A stretch of DNA of 9,066 nt from PFJX01 sp964440155 (lineage in GTDB: Bacteria; Pseudomonadota; Gammaproteobacteria; Burkholderiales; Thiobacillaceae), in contig CAYTRH010000120.1 in assembly GCA_964440155.1 (NCBI GenBank), positions 1 through 9,066 of the forward strand, given 5' to 3'. The translations under genes were made by a program, and so were the position numbers. Shown here piece after piece: positions 5,058 through 9,066 of this stretch. The notes beneath the pieces were generated by a model. It had not been told where the DNA came from. It did no database searches and worked only from the letters and a program-made list of their open reading frames with translations. Every line of letters starts with the position of its first letter. The first letter of the stretch is position 1.

Positions 5058-5816
5058 TCAACCGCCGCCGGCCAGGCAGGCGCGGTGTTGGGTCATCACC
5101 CCGGCCAGGCATTGTTCCAGCCGGGCGGGATCACCCAGGGCGGTGGCCGAGCACGCCTTGTAGCCCTGCTCCATGGCCTGCTGGCAGGCGAGGATGCGTT
5201 GCACGTGCTGCCCGGCGTCGGCGCGCGGCGGTTCCGGCACCGGACTGGCCGGCTGCGCCGAGCGGGGCGCATCTACGCGCGCGGCTGCGTCCCCGCGCGC
5301 GGTATCCGCAGTGGCCGTAGCGGCGCCACCGCCGGCGGCGACGAAAGTCCACTGCCGGTAGCTGCCGACCTGAGCGAAGCTGGCATACATCTCGGGAAAG
5401 CCGGCGGTTTTCAGCGGCGCACCGTCGTGCCGGCTGTGCACGCCGACGATGCCCTGGTTGGCGTCGCGCATCAGTACCCAGTCGGCGTCGCCGGTCATCG
5501 GGTCGGCATAGGGGCGGCGCAGGTGCCGGCGCGGCACCAGGTTGTCGCGCGGGTCGAGCAGCAGCTCGTCGATCGAACGCGGCAGATTGCGTTCGCCGGG
5601 ACGGGTGGCGCGCTGGAAGCTGTCGATGGCGCGGCGGTACTGATCACCGACGAACAGCAGTTCGGCCTCCTTCTCGCGCATGGCCTGCGTATGCCACAGC
5701 GTGCCCACCGCCGCCAGGCCCACGCCCATCGCGGCGATGAAGAACAGCAGCCACAGCATCAGGAAGCCGCGCTGGGCGCGGCGACCACGGGCGGCACGAA
5801 CTGCCGGCCGGCTCAC
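5058..5816 (-). CDS. Pseudopilin-like (type II secretion-type) protein with four-Cys tail
   Basis: The 252-residue product has a basic leader (SRPAVRAARGRRAQRG) followed by FLMLWLLFFIAAMGVGLAAVG, a class III (type IV pilin-like) signal and hydrophobic helix at about 18-40. It then continues HTQAMREKEAELLFVGDQYRRAIDSF, the helix typical of proteins annotated 'type II secretion system protein' in proteobacteria. A globular part follows (about 75-160: RSIDELLLDPRD, RRPYADPMTGDADWVLM, GSYRQWTFVA). A low-complexity Ala/Pro linker (about 161-205) leads to a helical tail with Cys211, 222, 236 and 247 in a C-X10-C / C-X10-C arrangement. Position +5 after the predicted Gly17/Phe18 cleavage is Trp22, not the usual Glu. 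The GTG start at 5816 overlaps the upstream stop (GTGA), so translation is coupled to the disulfide isomerase gene. The frame stays open upstream into that gene, but that extension is not pilin-like. Confidence 0.75.
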   Translation of the reverse strand: MSRPAVRAARGRRAQRGFLMLWLLFFIAAMGVGLAAVGTLWHTQAMREKEAELLFVGDQYRRAIDSFQRATRPGERNLPRSIDELLLDPRDNLVPRRHLRRPYADPMTGDADWVLMRDANQGIVGVHSRHDGAPLKTAGFPEMYASFAQVGSYRQWTFVAAGGGAATATADTARGDAAARVDAPRSAQPASPVPEPPRADAGQHVQRILACQQAMEQGYKACSATALGDPARLEQCLAGVMTQHRACLAGGG

Positions 5817-6514
5817 GACCCGGCGAGCAGCGCCTGCAGACGCGCGGCGCTGACGGCGCCGGGGACGATGCGGCCGTTGGGCAGCACGATCGCCGGCGTG
5901 CCGTTGATGCCCAGGCTGACCGCCAGTTCGGCGACCTCGGCCAGGGGGGTCGGACAGGACGCGTCGGCGGCCGGCGCCACGCCTTCCAGCATGTACGCCT
6001 GCCAGGCGCGCGCCGGGTCCGGCGAGCACCAGATGCGGCGGGCGATACCGACCGCGTTCGGGTGCAGGTCGGCCAGCGGCAGCATGAACAGGTGCACGGT
6101 CAGGTTGTCGATGTCGGCCAGTTCCCGCTCCAGCTCGCGGCAGTAGGGGCAATCCGGATCGGAGAATACCGCGATACGGCGCTCGCCCTTGCCCTTGACC
6201 AGCTTGATCGAGCGTTCCAACGGCAGGCTGTCGAACGCCACGGTGCGCAGTTCCAGCAAGCGCATCTGCGTCAGGTTGAGGCGCGCGCGCGTGTCGATCA
6301 GCGGTCCCATCAACAGGTAGTCGGCGTTGCCGTCGGTATACAGCAGTCGGCCATCGGTATAGACCTCGAACAGGCCGGGCAGCGGCGTCGGATTGACGGC
6401 GATCACCGCCGGCGCGCCGGGATAGCGCTCGGCCAGATGTTTGCGGATGGTGGCTTCGTCGGCGTGCGCGGCCAGCGTGCAGGCGGCGAGCGCGGTCAGG
6501 GCGTAGCGTTGCAT
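5813..6514 (-). CDS. dsbC: DsbC/DsbG-family periplasmic thiol:disulfide interchange protein
   Basis: The 233-residue product has a short signal peptide (MQRYALTALAACTLAAHA, cleavage near Ala18). An N-terminal dimerisation-type domain (about 20-75) carries the family pattern GLFEVYTDGRLLYTDGNADYLLMG, then PLIDTRARLNLT. A thioredoxin-fold domain follows with the active site CPYC (122-125, in FSDPDCPYCRELE), a second Cys pair (163 and 187) that matches the structural disulfide of DsbC, and the cis-proline loop GTPAIVLPNG (Pro207). DsbC proteins reshuffle wrong disulfides in the periplasm; the family assignment is strong. An LAAC tetrapeptide in the signal resembles a lipobox but lies too near the N-terminus to be convincing. 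I chose the ATG at 6514 because it has a Shine-Dalgarno sequence and starts the signal peptide directly; an in-frame GTG at 6601 would add 29 polar residues. Its coupled neighbour, the pseudopilin-like protein with four cysteines, is the obvious local substrate. Confidence 0.92.
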   Translation of the reverse strand: MQRYALTALAACTLAAHADEATIRKHLAERYPGAPAVIAVNPTPLPGLFEVYTDGRLLYTDGNADYLLMGPLIDTRARLNLTQMRLLELRTVAFDSLPLERSIKLVKGKGERRIAVFSDPDCPYCRELERELADIDNLTVHLFMLPLADLHPNAVGIARRIWCSPDPARAWQAYMLEGVAPAADASCPTPLAEVAELAVSLGINGTPAIVLPNGRIVPGAVSAARLQALLAGS

Positions 6515-6520
6515 GGACGA

Positions 6521-6524
6521 CCTC
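6521..6524 (-). promoter_or_regulatory. Ribosome binding site of dsbC
   Basis: GAGG stands 6 bases before the ATG at 6514 (ACGAGGTCGTCC-ATG). It decides for this start over the upstream GTG at 6601, which overlaps the adhesin stop. The 83-bp gap 6515-6597 otherwise shows only a short direct repeat (ATCGGGT twice on the minus strand) and no clear terminator. Confidence 0.55.
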
Positions 6525-6597
6525 GTTGCGTGGATGAATGGCGCGCAGTTCACCACGGAATTGTTGCAGGCGTAAGGGGTGTGACCCGATACCCGAT

Positions 6598-9066
6598 TCA
6601 CTCGCCGAAACCCAGCACCTCGACGGTGATGAACGACGGTTTGAACGCGGCCAGCATCTGCCGCGCCTCCTCCATCGCGCGCGCGCCATCCTGTTGCGGC
6701 GCGCCGGTCGCCGCGGCCACCGCACGTGTGGCTTCACCGGCGGTGTCGGCGAGGTTGCCGATGCCGGCCAGGCTGCCGGCCAGACCGCCGGCATCCACCG
6801 CCTGCACGCCGGTGGAGATGCCGCCCACCTGGATGTTGTCGGCGCCGATCACGCGTTCCGCGGCGATGGTCAGGTTGCCGCCGGCTCGGATGCCGGCGTC
6901 GCCGGCGTTGACCTCGCCCTTTGGCGCCACCAGCGCCACGTTGCTGCCCGCGCGCATCGCGCCGATGCCGCTGCCGGCGATGGACTGGGACACGTCGAGC
7001 ACGAAGTTGCCGTTGGCGTCGATGCGCAGGCGCGGCGGCGGCGTCGCGCTGGCGGTCTTGGCACCCTTGCCGGCATCGATGTTGCCCTCGGCCGACCACA
7101 GCAGGATGTCGCCGCCGGACAGTGTGAACACCCGGCTGCTGTTGACCTGGAAGTCGTCCAGCGTATAGGCGCGGATGGCGCCGCCCTGCACGGTCAGGAT
7201 GCCCAGGTCGGCGGCGGCACGCTGGAACTCGGACAGGCTGGCCAGGCCGGCATTGACCATGCCGCCGGGCGCCAGCAGGGTGATGTCGCCGCCCTGTTCG
7301 GTCTTGAACTGGCTGAAGAACAGGTTGATGTCGCCGTGGTAGCGGACCGTCTGGCCGTCGATCTCGGTCGGGAACAGCGCCGCGATCGCCCGCTCGCCGC
7401 GGGTATAGTCGCGCGTCGCCGCGCCTTCGTCGCCGGCCGCGGCCAGTTCGGCGAAGAAATCGGCCAGGGTGGCCGCATCCAGCAGACGGCTGTCGAGCGG
7501 CAACGCGGCGCCGTCGGTGGTATGCGCGAGCGCGCCGGCGATCACCAGCAACGCGGCGCCGCCGTCGGGCAGGTAGGGGTTGGCCAGGTTGCCTCGGCTG
7601 ATCACGCCGCGCGCCGCACCCAGATCGACGTGGCGGCCGGCGATCAGTTCGACGCGGCCGGGGCCGCCGATGGCGATGCGCGCATCGCTGACCTGACGGA
7701 GCCGGCCGTATATCGGGTCGCGCCCCATGGCGTAGCGGATGTCGCGGCCGGCAAGCAGGCGGGTCACCTGTTCGGCCCGCAGGTGCTGGCCCACCAGCGT
7801 GACGTCGAGGATGTCGCGGCCGGCCTGGAACAGTGCCGGCTTGGCCAGCACCGCGAACACCAGCGGACTGGGCTGACCGATGATGTCGCCGGTCAGACTG
7901 ACCACGCGCACGGCGTGTGGATCGTCGGCGTGCAGCAACTCGGGACCGTGCGCGTCGATCTCGCGTTCGGGCAGGGTCACCAACTGATTCACGCCGCTGA
8001 TGTCGCGGCGCGGCGCGGTCAGCGTCGGCACCCGGCTCAACGCCACGTCGGACAGGTGGATCGGCTCGTTGCCCAGTTTGCGCAGGTCGCCGGAAGCGAG
8101 CAGACGCAGGTCGCCCAGCGGCGACGGCGTCAGCGTGAAACCATTGCCCACGGTCAATGCGCCGCCCAGCGCGGTGGCGTGCAGCGACGGCGGATACAAG
8201 GCCAGGCCGCGGCTCTTCAGGCCGTCCAGGGCATAAGCGGTGCGCAGCGCGTCGCGATCGTTGCTCAGGGTCAGATCGCCGGCCACGGTGAGCAGACGCA
8301 CTTCGCTGTCGGCGGCGTAGTTGACCAGATACGATTCACGGTTGGCGCCACCCTGGCCACCCAGGTTACCGGCGCTCTGCGGCACGAAGCCGGGTGTCAC
8401 CACGCCCGCCAGCGTCAGCGCGGTGCGCGCCACCAACGCGGCCTGGGCATCGCCCAGCGCCAGCACCGTGCCGGTGGTGGCGACGCCGCGCGCCCGTCCG
8501 GCCTGCACCGACGCGCGCGTGGCGATGGCGCCGACGCCGCGGTCGATCAGGAACAGGCCACCGGCGATGGCACCGCCGGCGCGGATGGCCAGGTCGCCGC
8601 CGCCCAGGATCACCTGACCGTCGATGTTGACCGGCTGGCCGAACTGGGCGGGCAGACGCGCGTTGGTGACGGTGGCGGCGAGCAGGTTGTCGATACGCCC
8701 GCCGGCTTCGATGACCACGTCACCACCGCCCAGCGCCGCCACGCCATCGCGGAACTGGGCCGTCTGCGGCCACCAGCCGGGCGCCCGGTACAACGTCACG
8801 TTGGGTGCGGTGAGGTTGCCCTGGCGGTACAGCCAGTCGGTCAACAGCCCGGCCGGTCCGCTCTCCGAGCGCAGCGCGCCACCGGTGCGCAGGCGCAGAT
8901 CGCCGCCGCCGGTGGGGAAGGCGGTGCCGGTCAGGCCGGCCACGGTGAAGCCGGTCAGCGCGGGTGTGGCGTAGCCGGCGGTATACAGCGCGGCGCCGCT
9001 CTGCAACACCAGGTCGCGCGCGGCGGCGGCCTCGATGTCACCGCTGCCGGTGCGCACCAGCCGCCC
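6598..9066 (-). CDS. Filamentous haemagglutinin-family adhesin, C-terminal part
   Basis: The frame is open at the right window edge and gives the last 822 residues of what must be a much larger protein. It is rich in Gly, Ala and short beta-type repeats such as GGGDVVIEAGGRI, GGGDLAIRAGGAI, SGGDILLWSAEGNI and RAGGNLTIAAERV, which are rungs of a right-handed beta-helix as in FhaB-type exoproteins. About residues 555-615 carry RYHGDINLFFSQ, then FKTEQGGDITLLAPGG, a block I associate with the C-terminal DUF3739 region of the filamentous haemagglutinin family. The end has IQVGGISTGV, an Ala-rich linker, a helix (ARAMEEARQMLAAF) and the terminus FITVEVLGFGE. There is no autotransporter barrel and not one cysteine in this part. 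The N-terminal signal and TPS domain, if present, lie outside. The likely role is as a surface or secreted adhesin. The DsbC gene follows after 83 bp. Confidence 0.85.
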   Translation of the reverse strand, partial: GRLVRTGSGDIEAAAARDLVLQSGAALYTAGYATPALTGFTVAGLTGTAFPTGGGDLRLRTGGALRSESGPAGLLTDWLYRQGNLTAPNVTLYRAPGWWPQTAQFRDGVAALGGGDVVIEAGGRIDNLLAATVTNARLPAQFGQPVNIDGQVILGGGDLAIRAGGAIAGGLFLIDRGVGAIATRASVQAGRARGVATTGTVLALGDAQAALVARTALTLAGVVTPGFVPQSAGNLGGQGGANRESYLVNYAADSEVRLLTVAGDLTLSNDRDALRTAYALDGLKSRGLALYPPSLHATALGGALTVGNGFTLTPSPLGDLRLLASGDLRKLGNEPIHLSDVALSRVPTLTAPRRDISGVNQLVTLPEREIDAHGPELLHADDPHAVRVVSLTGDIIGQPSPLVFAVLAKPALFQAGRDILDVTLVGQHLRAEQVTRLLAGRDIRYAMGRDPIYGRLRQVSDARIAIGGPGRVELIAGRHVDLGAARGVISRGNLANPYLPDGGAALLVIAGALAHTTDGAALPLDSRLLDAATLADFFAELAAAGDEGAATRDYTRGERAIAALFPTEIDGQTVRYHGDINLFFSQFKTEQGGDITLLAPGGMVNAGLASLSEFQRAAADLGILTVQGGAIRAYTLDDFQVNSSRVFTLSGGDILLWSAEGNIDAGKGAKTASATPPPRLRIDANGNFVLDVSQSIAGSGIGAMRAGSNVALVAPKGEVNAGDAGIRAGGNLTIAAERVIGADNIQVGGISTGVQAVDAGGLAGSLAGIGNLADTAGEATRAVAAATGAPQQDGARAMEEARQMLAAFKPSFITVEVLGFGE

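Noticed and set aside
4778..5163. Short open frames on both strands inside the repeat-rich intergenic gap
   Set aside because: They are made of the palindromic repeats, lack ribosome binding sites and encode Arg/Ala/Pro low-complexity products.
6515..6601. Earlier dsbC start (GTG at 6601, overlapping the adhesin stop)
   Set aside because: It would put 29 polar residues ahead of the signal peptide; the ATG at 6514 has a Shine-Dalgarno sequence and starts the signal directly.
5817..6794. Upstream extension of the pseudopilin frame through dsbC to 6794
   Set aside because: The extension is Arg/Pro/Ala-rich shadow of dsbC. The GTG at 5816, overlapping the dsbC stop, places the prepilin-type signal correctly at the N-terminus.
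1..9066. tRNA, rRNA, transposase or integrase genes
   Set aside because: I saw no tRNA-like cloverleaf or rRNA sequence and no transposase or integrase motif in any frame that could be a gene.

Overview
The window comes from a GC-rich Gram-negative bacterium, most likely a beta- or gammaproteobacterium. It carries an outer-membrane porin, an ExbB/ExbD/TonB-type module, a periplasmic DsbC-type isomerase, a pseudopilin-like protein and a filamentous-haemagglutinin-type adhesin. I cannot name the species. Every gene I can support lies on the minus strand, so transcription runs from right to left. The long plus-strand open frames are GC-rich shadows.

Right part (9066 to about 5058). First comes the C-terminal 822 residues of a very large, glycine-rich filamentous haemagglutinin-family protein, whose N-terminus is outside the window. 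It is followed by a DsbC/DsbG-family thiol isomerase. That gene overlaps by GTGA with a pseudopilin-like, type II secretion-associated protein carrying an unusual four-cysteine C-terminal tail (C-X10-C, 13 residues, C-X10-C).

Middle (about 4632 to 5057). A 426-bp non-coding gap holds a family of REP/MITE-like palindromic repeats built on cgtcattgcgagg, a GCCGGC hairpin and a perfect 6-bp dyad that could be an operator.

Left part (4631 to 1). A compact five-gene operon encodes (i) an ExbB/TolQ/MotA-type proton-channel subunit with a large periplasmic N-terminus (DUF2341 plus LamG/ConA-like fold), (ii) ExbD, (iii) a TonB-like energy transducer, (iv) a Porin_5-type outer-membrane barrel with a periplasmic coiled-coil, and (v) the start of a small exported protein cut by the window edge. 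Gene junctions are ATGA-overlapping or 4-31 bp apart.

How the parts may work together (inference): the operon looks like a complete trans-envelope, proton-motive-force-driven machine with its own dedicated outer-membrane pore. It sits immediately downstream of a giant adhesin gene and a disulfide/pseudopilin pair. The most interesting hypothesis is that this dedicated ExbB-ExbD-TonB-porin set exports, assembles or energises the surface function of the adhesin, in place of or alongside a classical TpsB transporter, none of which is visible here. A specialised nutrient-uptake TonB system that merely neighbours the adhesin remains the main alternative.
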